Below the pieces are notes generated by a model, which was not told the origin of the DNA, ran no database searches, and saw nothing but the letters and a program-made list of their open reading frames with translations. The position numbers and the translations under genes are program-made. From Bacteroidota bacterium (GTDB lineage Bacteria > Bacteroidota > Bacteroidia > Chitinophagales > Chitinophagaceae), in assembly GCA_016868585.1 (NCBI GenBank), contig VGGR01000013.1, positions 1 to 39,632 on the forward strand: a DNA stretch of 39,632 nt, given 5' to 3'. This document shows positions 25,801-34,630 of the stretch, one piece after another. Position 1 is the stretch's first letter. Each line of letters starts with the position of its first letter.

Positions 25801-25883
25801 TGTAAACCAATTACTGCATTTACGAAATAGGTAATTTATTTCTAAACATGAAATTAGCCAATTAGCCCAAAACATTTTTGAGA

Positions 25884-25891
25884 TAATTTTG
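25884..25891 (+). promoter_or_regulatory. -7 element of iscS
   Basis: TAATTTTG is perfect and lies 31 nt before the ATG at 25923, leaving a normal leader that includes AGAGGATAA, one of the few purine-rich stretches near a start in the window. Confidence 0.45.
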
Positions 25892-25922
25892 CAATTAATA
25901 GAGGATAAAGCTGAGAGTGAAT

Positions 25923-27140
25923 ATGTTAAAATTGCCTATATATCTGGATCACAATGCCACCACCCCCTGCGATCCCCGTGTTGTGGAAGCCATGGTGCCA
26001 TATTTTACCCATGCGTTTGGAAATGCAGCCAGCCGTAACCACCCTTTTGGATGGCAGGCCGAGGAGGCCGTGGATATAGCCCGCGAGCAGGTGGCTAAAT
26101 TGATTGGCGCAGACCCTAAAGAAATCATCTTTACTTCAGGTGCTACCGAAGGCGATAATCTTGCCATTAAGGGAGTTTATGAAATGTATGCCAGCAAGGG
26201 TAATCATATTATCACTTGCAACATTGAGCACAAGGCGGTCTTGGATACCTGTCGCCACTTGGAAAAAGAAGGGGCAGAAATAACTTACCTGAACGTAAAG
26301 CCTAACGGCTTGATTGATCTGGCCGAGTTGGAAGCTGCCATTAAGCCTGCTACCATTCTCATTGCCATCATGTATGCCAATAACGAAATTGGAACCGTGA
26401 TGCCTATACCTGAGATCAGTTCCATTGCTCGCAAACATGGGGTACTGGTTTTTACAGACGGAGTTCAAGCGGTTGGAAAAATTCCGGTAGAAGTCAACAA
26501 AGATGGCATTGATCTGATGGCATTCACTGCGCACAAAATGTATGGTCCTAAAGGAGTAGGCGCTTTGTACGTTCGTCGTAAAAATCCTCGTGTAAAAGTA
26601 ACAGCGCAGATTGATGGTGGCGGACATGAGCGCGGTATGCGAAGCGGAACGCTTAATGTACCTGGCATTGTGGGGTTTGGTAAAGCCTGTGAGATCTGTA
26701 TGCAGGAAATGGAGGCGGATGCCAAGCGTATTAGTTTGCTTCGTGATAAATTGGAAAATGCATTATTAAAGGTGGAAGAGACTTATCTCAATGGCGACAA
26801 GGAAAGCAGACTGCCACATGTGTCCAATATTTCATTCAAATACGTAGAAGGGGAGGGGCTGATGATGGGCTTTAATAAAAATATTGCTCTTTCTTCCGGG
26901 TCCGCTTGTACCTCTGCGTCCCTGGAACCTTCTTATGTGCTGAAAGCCCTGGGACTTGGAGACGACCTGGCGCATAGTTCACTTCGTTTTGGCTTAGGAC
27001 GTTTTACAACGGAAGAACAAATTGATTACACTATTGAGCAGGTGACCAACGCGGCGAATAAATTACGAGAAATGAGTCCGCTTTGGGAAATGTTCAAAGA
27101 CGGCATTGACCTTAATACCATTGAGTGGGCGCATCATTAA
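25923..27140 (+). CDS. iscS: Cysteine desulfurase
   Basis: The PLP enzyme removes sulfur from cysteine and passes a persulfide to the IscU scaffold. The 405-residue protein has [12 protein letters not shown] at the start, SGATEGDN, the histidine in [22 protein letters not shown] and the Schiff-base lysine in [15 protein letters not shown]. The sulfur-accepting cysteine lies in [17 protein letters not shown], long-loop class I type. ATG 25923 is preferred to a GTG six bases upstream. iscU and the A-type carrier follow on the same strand, making a minimal Fe-S assembly cluster. Confidence 0.94.
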   Translation: MLKLPIYLDHNATTPCDPRVVEAMVPYFTHAFGNAASRNHPFGWQAEEAVDIAREQVAKLIGADPKEIIFTSGATEGDNLAIKGVYEMYASKGNHIITCNIEHKAVLDTCRHLEKEGAEITYLNVKPNGLIDLAELEAAIKPATILIAIMYANNEIGTVMPIPEISSIARKHGVLVFTDGVQAVGKIPVEVNKDGIDLMAFTAHKMYGPKGVGALYVRRKNPRVKVTAQIDGGGHERGMRSGTLNVPGIVGFGKACEICMQEMEADAKRISLLRDKLENALLKVEETYLNGDKESRLPHVSNISFKYVEGEGLMMGFNKNIALSSGSACTSASLEPSYVLKALGLGDDLAHSSLRFGLGRFTTEEQIDYTIEQVTNAANKLREMSPLWEMFKDGIDLNTIEWAHH

Positions 27141-27151
27141 TTAAAATTAAT

Positions 27152-27159
27152 TAACTTTG
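27152..27159 (+). promoter_or_regulatory. -7 element of iscU
   Basis: TAACTTTG is perfect and only CACT separates it from the iscU ATG, predicting a leaderless transcript that would let iscU be made independently of iscS. Confidence 0.5.
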
Positions 27160-27163
27160 CACT

Positions 27164-27583
27164 ATGGCATATTCAGAAAAAGTAATTGACCACTATCAGC
27201 ATCCCAAAAACGTGGGAATGCTGGACAAAAGTAAAAACAACGTTGGAACCGGATTGGTGGGTGCACCAGAGTGCGGAGACGTAATGCGCTTACAAATTGA
27301 AGTAGACGAAGCTACAGGTGTTATCCGTGACGCTAAGTTCAAGACTTTTGGTTGTGGCTCTGCTATTGCCTCTTCTTCCCTGGCTACAGAATGGCTGAAA
27401 GGTAAGTCTGTGGATGAAGCAGTGAAGATTGATAACATGACCATTGTAGAAGAGTTGAATCTCCCCCCCGTAAAAATTCACTGCTCTGTGTTGGCCGAAG
27501 ATGCTATCAAGGCAGCCATAAATGATTACCGCAAGAAAAATGGGTTGGAAGAATTACAATATGAGGAGAGCGCTATTCATTAA
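27164..27583 (+). CDS. iscU: Fe-S cluster assembly scaffold IscU
   Basis: The 139-residue scaffold shows the three cluster cysteines in APECGDVM, FGCGSAIASSS and KIHCSVLAEDA, with the conserved Asp two residues after the first Cys. The LPPVK motif, known to bind the HscA-type chaperone, is encoded by a run containing seven Cs. It is 23 nt after iscS and 14 nt before the A-type carrier gene. Confidence 0.96.
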   Translation: MAYSEKVIDHYQHPKNVGMLDKSKNNVGTGLVGAPECGDVMRLQIEVDEATGVIRDAKFKTFGCGSAIASSSLATEWLKGKSVDEAVKIDNMTIVEELNLPPVKIHCSVLAEDAIKAAINDYRKKNGLEELQYEESAIH

Positions 27584-27597
27584 TTATTGAGTAACGT

Positions 27598-27981
27598 ATG
27601 TCTGCCGAAACAATAACCACCCCTGTTGCTCCCGCAGAAAGGGCTAATACCATTTATGTGAGTGATAAAGCGCGCGGGAAAGTAAACCAGCTAATGGCAG
27701 ATGCGGGAGTTGCAACTGATCCAACTTATTTTTTAAGGGTTGGCGTAGTGGGAGGAGGTTGTTCAGGTCTTAGCTATAAGTTGGATTTTGACAATGAGAA
27801 AAAACCCATGGATCAGGAATTTGAGGACAATGGTATTCGTATGGTAACGGATTTGAAAAGTTTCTTATACCTGGTAAATACTACACTTGATTTTTCAGAC
27901 GGATTGAATGGAAAAGGATTCTTTTTCAGTAATCCCAATGCAAGCCGTACCTGTGGATGTGGGGAGAGTTTTGCTGTTTAA
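27598..27981 (+). CDS. A-type Fe-S carrier (IscA/ErpA/HesB family)
   Basis: The 127-residue protein has the three A-type carrier cysteines in VGGGCSGLSY and TCGCGESF. A disordered N-terminal extension of about 20 residues (SAETITTPVAPAERA) precedes the conserved domain, which begins YVSDKARGKVNQLM. It would pass assembled clusters from IscU to target proteins. A terminator follows 26 nt after the stop, closing the isc unit. IscA versus ErpA identity cannot be settled by eye. Confidence 0.92.
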   Translation: MSAETITTPVAPAERANTIYVSDKARGKVNQLMADAGVATDPTYFLRVGVVGGGCSGLSYKLDFDNEKKPMDQEFEDNGIRMVTDLKSFLYLVNTTLDFSDGLNGKGFFFSNPNASRTCGCGESFAV

Positions 27982-28007
27982 AACCTGTTCAAGCATTTTA
28001 AAGAATG

Positions 28008-28033
28008 GCCGCTTTTTACGAAGCGGCTTTTTT
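28008..28033 (+). terminator. Terminator of the isc cluster
   Basis: GCCGCTT (28008-28014) and AAGCGGC (28021-28027) form a 7-bp stem with a 6-nt loop, followed by six Ts. Confidence 0.88.
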
Positions 28034-28049
28034 GTTGTAGCGATCTTAG

Positions 28050-28057
28050 TAATTTAG
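28050..28057 (+). promoter_or_regulatory. Possible -7 element of gldF (one mismatch)
   Basis: TAATTTAG lies 6 nt before the gldF ATG, just beyond the isc terminator. It has one mismatch to TAnnTTTG. Confidence 0.3.
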
Positions 28058-28063
28058 CGGCAT

Positions 28064-28783
28064 ATGTGGGCTTTATACAGAAAAGAGATTTCTCAATTTT
28101 TCAGTAGCCTGAGTGGCATTATTGCTATTGTTATTTTTTTAATCGTGAATGGATTGGTGTTATTTGTGTTTGAAGATAATATTCTTGATTTTGGGTATGC
28201 TTCACTGGATCGCTTTTTTGAACTTTCGCCCTGGATACTTTTGCTATTGGCACCTGCTATCACCATGCGGAGTTTTGCAGAAGAATTCAGAACAGGTACA
28301 TGGGAAGTGCTGCGGGCACAACCGCTTACCTTATGGCAATTAATGTTGGGTAAATACCTGGGCGCTTTCACTGTGGTAGCTATAGCCTTAATGCCTACTT
28401 TTTTTTATGCTTTTTTATTGCAGGAGCTTTCTGCTAGTCCCGGATTAGATTGGGGTGCCACCATGGGCTCTTATCTGGGGCTCTATATTTTAGCGGCTGT
28501 GTTTACCGCTATAGGAATATGGTGTAGTAGTTTATCCGCCAATACCATTATTGCCTTTCTGCTGGCATTGATATTTATGGCGGTACTTTATTATGGCTTT
28601 CATGCCATCAGTCTGATCCCGGGTATTCCTGCAGGAATTGATTACTTGATAGAGTGGGCGGGAATAGATTTTCATTACAGAAGCATAAGCAGGGGTTTAT
28701 TGGTACTTGGGGATCTGGTTTATTTCAGCTCGTTGTTGTTATTGTTATTTTTATTTACCCTTCACAATCTTCGTGTTCGTTAA
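28064..28783 (+). CDS. gldF: Gliding-associated ABC transporter permease GldF
   Basis: The 239-residue ABC-2 type permease has about six hydrophobic helices (for example 17-36, 55-68, 98-116, 136-157, 160-180, 215-235). It also has the family segment LLLAPAITMRSFAEEFRTGTWEVLRAQPLTLWQL. With GldG and the ATPase GldA it forms the transporter first linked to gliding in Flavobacterium. The gldG start codon directly follows its stop. Confidence 0.9.
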   Translation: MWALYRKEISQFFSSLSGIIAIVIFLIVNGLVLFVFEDNILDFGYASLDRFFELSPWILLLLAPAITMRSFAEEFRTGTWEVLRAQPLTLWQLMLGKYLGAFTVVAIALMPTFFYAFLLQELSASPGLDWGATMGSYLGLYILAAVFTAIGIWCSSLSANTIIAFLLALIFMAVLYYGFHAISLIPGIPAGIDYLIEWAGIDFHYRSISRGLLVLGDLVYFSSLLLLLFLFTLHNLRVR

Positions 28784-30544
28784 ATGAAAAAAATACTACA
28801 CAAGATAATGGTTCACCGGTTGGGAGTAATTCTTGCCCTTGTTTTTTTGAATAGTGTGGCTTCGCTTTCTGATTGGCGAGTGGATCTAACGGAGGAGAAC
28901 AGGTATACTATCGATGAAGCCACCCGTCAACAGCTGAAAGAAATAACTGACCCCATTGAGATCACGGTTTTTCTCAAAGGAGAATTTCCTTCAGGCTTCA
29001 AAAAACTAGCCACCAGTACTGAGCAGTTTCTTTCTTTGTTACAAAAACAAAACCCCACCTTTTTTCAGTACCGCTTTATTTCACCCCTCGAAGAGGTCAG
29101 TGAAGGCAAACGCTGGAGAGATTCTTTGCTTTTCTTGGGGGCATTGAATATAAATTTGACCGTTCAAAAAAAAGCCGGGCAAAGTAGTAATATATTATTT
29201 CCTGTTGCACTGGTTCAATACAAAGGGCAACAATCTTTGGTTACGCTGTTGCCTGGTGCCAGCAGAGCTATTTCACAAACCGAAATAAACAGGGCTGAGG
29301 CCTTATTGGAATTTCAATTTACCAGTGTAATCGATAAACTTGTACATCCACGCAAGTCAGGAATTGCCTACGAAATTGGCCATGGCCAGCCCACTGATCA
29401 ACGTACCTATCAGTTACGCATGGCTTTGCAAAAGGACTATGAGTTACGCACGTTGGATCTTACCCGTCAGCCAGCTGTACCAGCAGGTGTTGATCTGTTG
29501 TTGCTGGTAAAACCAACGCTCCGATTCAATGAGGCCGAAAAACTGAAAATGGATCAGTTTGTAATGCGTGGAGGCAGACTGCTTTGCTTTATCGATAACC
29601 TGGTTGCAGAGATGGATAGCTTTGGTCGAAAACCTACTATTGTTGCTTTTGACCGGGACCTTAATTTAGGGGATCTTTTTTTTCGGTATGGTGCCAGAAT
29701 TAATCCTGACCTGGTGATGGATCTGCGTTGTGAGGTAAGCTATCTTCAAGTGGGAGGCACTGCTGAGCAACCGCAGAACGAATTTTTACCCTGGAATTAT
29801 TTTCCGTTGGCAGGCGCACCTGCTGCAGACAACAAGTTAAAGACCGCTGGTTATGTGGGTTTGCGATTTGCTAACTCCATAGATACGGTGGAAGCGCCCG
29901 GTATCAGCAAAACCCCACTCTTGGCAAGTTCTGCACAGGCACGTACTATCAGCACGCCCGCTTTGATTTCTTTAAACGAAAACAGTATTGTTCCGGAAAA
30001 TAAATCATTCAACCGTAGCGAGATTCCCGTAGCGATGCTGTTGGAAGGAAAAATTCCCTCGCTTTTTAGAAATCGAATATTTGGCGCTCAGGCCGACTCG
30101 ATGAAACGTGCCGGAATTTCCTTTATTGCGCAAGCATCGCAGGGCTGTGTTTTATTAGTGGCCGATGGGGATCTGGTCTTGAACGACTACATTCCTGCTG
30201 TAGACCAACAGGGTGCGTACGATCCTCAAGCACCATTGGTGCCTACGGAGATGGGATGGAATCCCTACACCTATTTTGAGTACCAGACGGGAGGAGAGGC
30301 TGGTCGTTATTTTATACCGGTTGCCAACAAAGAATTCTTGCTGAATAGCGTGGAGTACCTGATAAGTAATCCTGCAATTAGTCAATTACGCGCTAAAGAA
30401 ATAAGATTGCGATTACTCGATGGTGAAAAGTTAAACCAATACAGACTTTGGGTTCAACTACTACTTATTCTATTTCCACTTTTACTGATCGTTGCGGGGG
30501 GAGTATTATTTCAATTGATCCGGAAAAGACAATTGGGGCATTAA
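28784..30544 (+). CDS. gldG: Gliding-associated ABC transporter auxiliary protein GldG
   Basis: The 586-residue protein has an N-terminal transmembrane helix (about 12-28) followed by DLTEENRYTIDEATRQQL, typical of GldG. A large periplasmic ABC-auxiliary domain has IAYEIGHGQPTD and FVMRGGRLLCFIDN, and a C-terminal anchor helix is at about 557-578 (LLLILFPLLLIVAGG). It partners GldF, with no intergenic base between them. GldA is not adjacent. Confidence 0.9.
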   Translation: MKKILHKIMVHRLGVILALVFLNSVASLSDWRVDLTEENRYTIDEATRQQLKEITDPIEITVFLKGEFPSGFKKLATSTEQFLSLLQKQNPTFFQYRFISPLEEVSEGKRWRDSLLFLGALNINLTVQKKAGQSSNILFPVALVQYKGQQSLVTLLPGASRAISQTEINRAEALLEFQFTSVIDKLVHPRKSGIAYEIGHGQPTDQRTYQLRMALQKDYELRTLDLTRQPAVPAGVDLLLLVKPTLRFNEAEKLKMDQFVMRGGRLLCFIDNLVAEMDSFGRKPTIVAFDRDLNLGDLFFRYGARINPDLVMDLRCEVSYLQVGGTAEQPQNEFLPWNYFPLAGAPAADNKLKTAGYVGLRFANSIDTVEAPGISKTPLLASSAQARTISTPALISLNENSIVPENKSFNRSEIPVAMLLEGKIPSLFRNRIFGAQADSMKRAGISFIAQASQGCVLLVADGDLVLNDYIPAVDQQGAYDPQAPLVPTEMGWNPYTYFEYQTGGEAGRYFIPVANKEFLLNSVEYLISNPAISQLRAKEIRLRLLDGEKLNQYRLWVQLLLILFPLLLIVAGGVLFQLIRKRQLGH

Positions 30545-30549
30545 GCACC

Positions 30550-30557
30550 TAACTTTG
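30550..30557 (+). promoter_or_regulatory. -7 element of the terC-like gene
   Basis: TAACTTTG is perfect and lies 8 nt before the ATG at 30566, starting 5 nt after the gldG stop. Confidence 0.5.
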
Positions 30558-30565
30558 CGGACATC

Positions 30566-31540
30566 ATGAATATTGATCAAATCAGCTATCTGATATTTGC
30601 CCTGGTATTGCTATTGGCTTTATTTTTTGATTTAGGGCTGATGAGTAAAAAAGAGCAAACGGTCTCCATACGGCAAGCCTTAAAGCAAACTTTTTTTTGG
30701 GTGGGTCTTGCCCTTGCTTTTTTTGTTTTTGTGTGGGTCGAGAAAGGACACCAATCAGCGTTGGAATACCTAAGCGCCTATTTAATGGAATGGAGCTTAA
30801 GTATCGATAACATATTTGTGTTCATTCTGATTTTCTCAGCTTTTGCAGTTAAGGAAAAAAATTATGGACGGGTATTGTTGATTGGCATTCTCATGGCTAT
30901 TGTGTTCAGGATCATTTTTATTACAGTTGGCGTTGTGCTGGTCGAAAAATTCCATTTGATTTTATATGTGTTTGGCGTGTTTCTTGTATACACGGGACTT
31001 AGCATGTTAAAGGCAAATGAGCATGAAGAGTTCAATCCTCAAGAGAGCAAGGTTTATTTATTCTTGAAGCGTTTTTTACCGTTGGCGCCGCACGATGGTG
31101 GAGGAAAATTCATGATTCGTGAAAATGGGAAACCGGTTTACACTACCTTATTTGTGGTTATCATTATGCTGGCTTCTATTGACTTGATCTTTGCGCTGGA
31201 TTCCATCCCGGCAGTAATAGGGATTTCACGCGATCGGTTTGTGATCTATACTTCCAACATTTTTGCCGTACTCGGCTTGCGATCGCTTTTCTTTTTGTTG
31301 CGAGGGGCGGTAAGCAAATTTGATTATCTACAACAGGGGATAGCTATTGTCCTGGTATTCATAGGTATAAAAATGCTGGGAGAACATTGGATCAATCAGT
31401 GGATGCCAAAACAAATTCAAGTGGCTGTTTCTTTGGGCGTAATTGCTGTTTGCATAAGCGGGTCTATTTTTTATTCGCTCTTCATACAGAAAAAAGGACT
31501 ACCGGCCGATCAGGTCGACGACAGCATCTTAAACCAATAA
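30566..31540 (+). CDS. TerC/Alx-family integral membrane protein
   Basis: The 324-residue protein has eight or nine hydrophobic helices. The acidic intramembrane motifs SLSIDNIFVFILIFSAF (about 75-90) and LASIDLIFALDSIPAVIGI (about 205-225) are hallmarks of the TerC/Alx family, now associated with manganese export and metal or pH homeostasis. Substrate here is inferred from family only. The murF-alr start follows 10 nt after the stop. Confidence 0.92.
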   Translation: MNIDQISYLIFALVLLLALFFDLGLMSKKEQTVSIRQALKQTFFWVGLALAFFVFVWVEKGHQSALEYLSAYLMEWSLSIDNIFVFILIFSAFAVKEKNYGRVLLIGILMAIVFRIIFITVGVVLVEKFHLILYVFGVFLVYTGLSMLKANEHEEFNPQESKVYLFLKRFLPLAPHDGGGKFMIRENGKPVYTTLFVVIIMLASIDLIFALDSIPAVIGISRDRFVIYTSNIFAVLGLRSLFFLLRGAVSKFDYLQQGIAIVLVFIGIKMLGEHWINQWMPKQIQVAVSLGVIAVCISGSIFYSLFIQKKGLPADQVDDSILNQ

Positions 31541-31550
31541 ACATCTTGTT

Positions 31551-33926
31551 TTGTATACCATACAACAAGTGATAAGGCTAATGGGTGCAACTTCACTGGT
31601 AGTTACTGATCATCTTGTTGAATATTTAATCATTGACAGCCGACGGGCATTTTCCCCGGCCCGCTCCCTATTCTTTGCTATTGCAACAACGCGTAGAAAC
31701 GGCCACGATTACATAGGGGCGCTTTACCAAAAAGGCGTGCGCAGTTTTGTTATTACCCAAAACATCGATACCACTCCTTTCCCATTGGCCAACTTTATCA
31801 AAGTTGCCGATACCGTTACTGCCTTACAGCAGCTGGCGGCCGCACATCGATCGCAGTTTTCCATTCCGGTAATCGGTATTACGGGAAGCAATGGAAAAAC
31901 CATAGTCAAGGAGTGGTTGTTTCAGTTATTACAACCTGATTATTCTATTGCAAGAAGTCCCAAGAGTTTTAACTCTCAATTGGGGGTTCCTTTGAGTGTT
32001 TGGGAATTAAAGTCATATCATCAGTTAGCCATTTTTGAAGCGGGTATTTCGCAACCTGGCGAAATGGAGCGCTTAGAAAAAATTATTCAACCTACTATTG
32101 GCATCCTGACCAATATTGGAGATGCCCATCGGGAGGGATTTGCGTCCAATGAACAAAAAGCAAAGGAAAAGCGTAAACTTTTTACTCGTGCTGTTTTACC
32201 TCCTTCGTTAACGCTGGTTTCGGTTGAACCAAAAGGGAGGTATGCTGTTATTACGGCCAAGGGCACTTTACTTCCAATGGGGGGCAACATAGAAATTCCA
32301 TTTACCGATGCTGCCTCTATCCAGAACGCCATTTGTTGTTGGGAATTATTATTGTTCTTAAAAGTGCCCCAGCCAACTATTGCCGAGCGAATGAAAAGTC
32401 TTAGTGCGGTTGACATGCGATTGAGTTTAAAGAAGGGGGTAAACCATTGTCAATTGATCAATGACAGCTATAGTGCAGATCTAAACTCGCTGGAGATAGC
32501 GCTTGCGTTTTTGAAACAACAGGCCGGTTCCTTGAAGCGTACGGTAATACTTTCTGATTTTATGCAAGCAGGGGGCAAGCCCCACAAGCTTTATGCAGAC
32601 ATTCAAGCGCTATTGGAACAGGTGCCCATTACACGATTAATTACTATTGGTCCCGTTAGCGGGGCAGCACTGTTGCATACGGCCGACCTATGGCAACTAG
32701 AACAATATACGGACACCACTGCCTTTCTTGCGCAAGGACAATTACGTTCATTCAGAGACGAAATTATTTTGATCAAGGGTGCCCGCAGTTTTGGATTGGA
32801 GCAAGTAGTTGCGATGCTGGAAGAAAAAGTACATGAAACAAGACTGGAAATTGATCTACAGGCGGTCACTCATAATTACACTTGCTATCGTCAACAACTT
32901 AAGCCCGGTACAAAAATAATGGCCATGGTAAAGGCCTTCGCCTATGGAAGCGGAGCTACTGAAATTGCGCATGTTTTACAATTTCAAGGGGTGGATTATT
33001 TTGGAGTGGCTTATGCGGATGAAGGGGTGGAGCTTCGCAAAGCTGGAATTACCACACCTATCTTAGTAATGAATAGTGAGCCTGCTGCTTTTGATACGCT
33101 GGTAAACTACCAACTCGAGCCCACCTTGTTTTCTGTTTCAATACTCGAAGCATTTGATCAATTTCTTCTGCAGCAGGGCATCACTAATTATCCGGTACAT
33201 CTGGAAATGGAAACGGGTATGAATCGTCTGGGATTTGTGGAAGAGGAATGGCCTCTTTTGATAAAGCGATTAACTTCTGCCTCTAGCTTTTTAATTCAAT
33301 CTGTTTTTTCGCACCTGTCTGCCAGCGAGGACCCGGCTGCAGACAGGTTCACCTATAAGCAATTTGAGTTGTACCAATCATTTACCCATTTGCTACAGTT
33401 AGCAATGGGCACTGGTTTTATTAGTCATATTGCTAATTCGGCTGGAGCAATCAGACATTTATCATTACAATTAGATATGGTTAGAATTGGAATTGGGTTA
33501 TATGGTGTTGAAACATCCTCACCCCTTAACTTGATCCCGGCTGTCTCTTTGCATTCTTCCATTGCTCAAATCAAAACAATCCCTGCCGGCAGTAGCGTGA
33601 GTTATAATCGTAAGACAATTGTAGACAGGCCCACTCGATTGGCTACCGTAAGAGTGGGTTATGCCGATGGATATCCCCGCTGTCTTGGAAATCGGAAGGG
33701 ACAAGTAATGGTGCAAGGAAAACTAGCTCCGCTGTTAGGCAGCGTTTGCATGGATATGTTCATGGTTGATATTACGGATATACCTACTGCACAGGTTGGT
33801 GACCAGGTTATTTTATTTGGCAAGGAGCTTCCCGTAGAGCAGGTAGCGAAATGGGCAGACACGATTCCTTATGAAATGCTAACAGGGATCTCGCAACGGG
33901 TCAAGCGTGTTTATTTTCAGGGCTGA
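31551..33926 (+). CDS. Bifunctional MurF (UDP-MurNAc-tripeptide:D-Ala-D-Ala ligase) / alanine racemase
   Basis: The 791-residue fusion has two halves. Residues about 1-435 are MurF with the ATP loop GITGSNGKT and the NDSYSADLNSLEIAL segment. Residues about 440-791 are alanine racemase with EIDLQAVTHNY, the PLP lysine in MAMVKAFAYGSG, EMETGMNRLGF and the tyrosine-containing SVSYNRKTIV, ending VGYADGYPR. The fusion is characteristic of Bacteroidota and couples D-Ala supply to its use. The start is a TTG at 31551 (MYTIQQV), since no in-frame ATG precedes the conserved N-terminus. Its TGA stop abuts the lspA stop on the opposite strand. Confidence 0.94.
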   Translation: MYTIQQVIRLMGATSLVVTDHLVEYLIIDSRRAFSPARSLFFAIATTRRNGHDYIGALYQKGVRSFVITQNIDTTPFPLANFIKVADTVTALQQLAAAHRSQFSIPVIGITGSNGKTIVKEWLFQLLQPDYSIARSPKSFNSQLGVPLSVWELKSYHQLAIFEAGISQPGEMERLEKIIQPTIGILTNIGDAHREGFASNEQKAKEKRKLFTRAVLPPSLTLVSVEPKGRYAVITAKGTLLPMGGNIEIPFTDAASIQNAICCWELLLFLKVPQPTIAERMKSLSAVDMRLSLKKGVNHCQLINDSYSADLNSLEIALAFLKQQAGSLKRTVILSDFMQAGGKPHKLYADIQALLEQVPITRLITIGPVSGAALLHTADLWQLEQYTDTTAFLAQGQLRSFRDEIILIKGARSFGLEQVVAMLEEKVHETRLEIDLQAVTHNYTCYRQQLKPGTKIMAMVKAFAYGSGATEIAHVLQFQGVDYFGVAYADEGVELRKAGITTPILVMNSEPAAFDTLVNYQLEPTLFSVSILEAFDQFLLQQGITNYPVHLEMETGMNRLGFVEEEWPLLIKRLTSASSFLIQSVFSHLSASEDPAADRFTYKQFELYQSFTHLLQLAMGTGFISHIANSAGAIRHLSLQLDMVRIGIGLYGVETSSPLNLIPAVSLHSSIAQIKTIPAGSSVSYNRKTIVDRPTRLATVRVGYADGYPRCLGNRKGQVMVQGKLAPLLGSVCMDMFMVDITDIPTAQVGDQVILFGKELPVEQVAKWADTIPYEMLTGISQRVKRVYFQG

Positions 33927-34628
33927 TCAGAGGATCTGTGTTTGATCCGAAACATCCGAATTGGTGGTTCCGGTTACAGGAAGCTCCTGTGATTCTTTTC
34001 TAATCAATTTTTGCTGGAATAAAAAAAGGATAACTATGCCAACAGAGATGGAGGCATCAGCAATATTGAAAATGGGACTAAAAAATTCAAAGGCATTATC
34101 TCCAATAAATGGAATCCAGCCGGGAAAACGGCCTTGTACTATTGGAAAGTATAACATATCAACTACACTACCATGTAAAAGAGAGGAGTAGCCCGCTGTT
34201 GAAAATTGAGCAATACCTGTATATCCAATATAGTCATTGAGGATAGGACTGTAGTGTAATCCTTTGTCAAAGATCGCTCCATAAAAAAGACTATCAATTA
34301 AATTTCCAACCGCTCCAGCATATATCAAACCTGCGCAGATCAAAAAACCACAAGTATACTTTTCTCTGATAAATTTTCCCAGATACCAGGTACCAACAAC
34401 AACGGCCACCAGCCTAAACAAAGTAAGAATAGCCTTGCCTGTTTCATTTCCAAATTTCCATCCCCAGGCCATCCCCGGGTTTTCAATGAAATGCAAACGA
34501 AACCAATCCATTCCAAGTACACGAACAATTTCACCGGTGGGGTGATAAAGTTTAACCCAACATTTGAGACACTGATCAGCTGCCAATATCAGGAAGATCA
34601 AAAGAACTAGTTGGTTTTTCTTAGACAT
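33927..34628 (-). CDS. lspA: Lipoprotein signal peptidase
   Basis: LspA cleaves prolipoprotein signal peptides and would process the haem lipoproteins of this window. The 233-residue protein has four membrane helices and the catalytic aspartates in GNLIDSLFYG and FNIADASISVG. A long periplasmic loop of about 50 residues lies between them, as in Bacteroidota homologues, and it has a hydrophilic C-terminal tail. It follows fumC by 2 nt and is the last gene of the minus-strand series. Confidence 0.94.
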   Translation of the reverse strand: MSKKNQLVLLIFLILAADQCLKCWVKLYHPTGEIVRVLGMDWFRLHFIENPGMAWGWKFGNETGKAILTLFRLVAVVVGTWYLGKFIREKYTCGFLICAGLIYAGAVGNLIDSLFYGAIFDKGLHYSPILNDYIGYTGIAQFSTAGYSSLLHGSVVDMLYFPIVQGRFPGWIPFIGDNAFEFFSPIFNIADASISVGIVILFLFQQKLIRKESQELPVTGTTNSDVSDQTQIL

Positions 34629-34630
34629 GT

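Noticed and set aside
25801-25875. N-terminal extension of the methylmalonyl-CoA epimerase frame
   Set aside because: The 25 residues do not match the family; MNKIEHIG at 25800 is the usual start.
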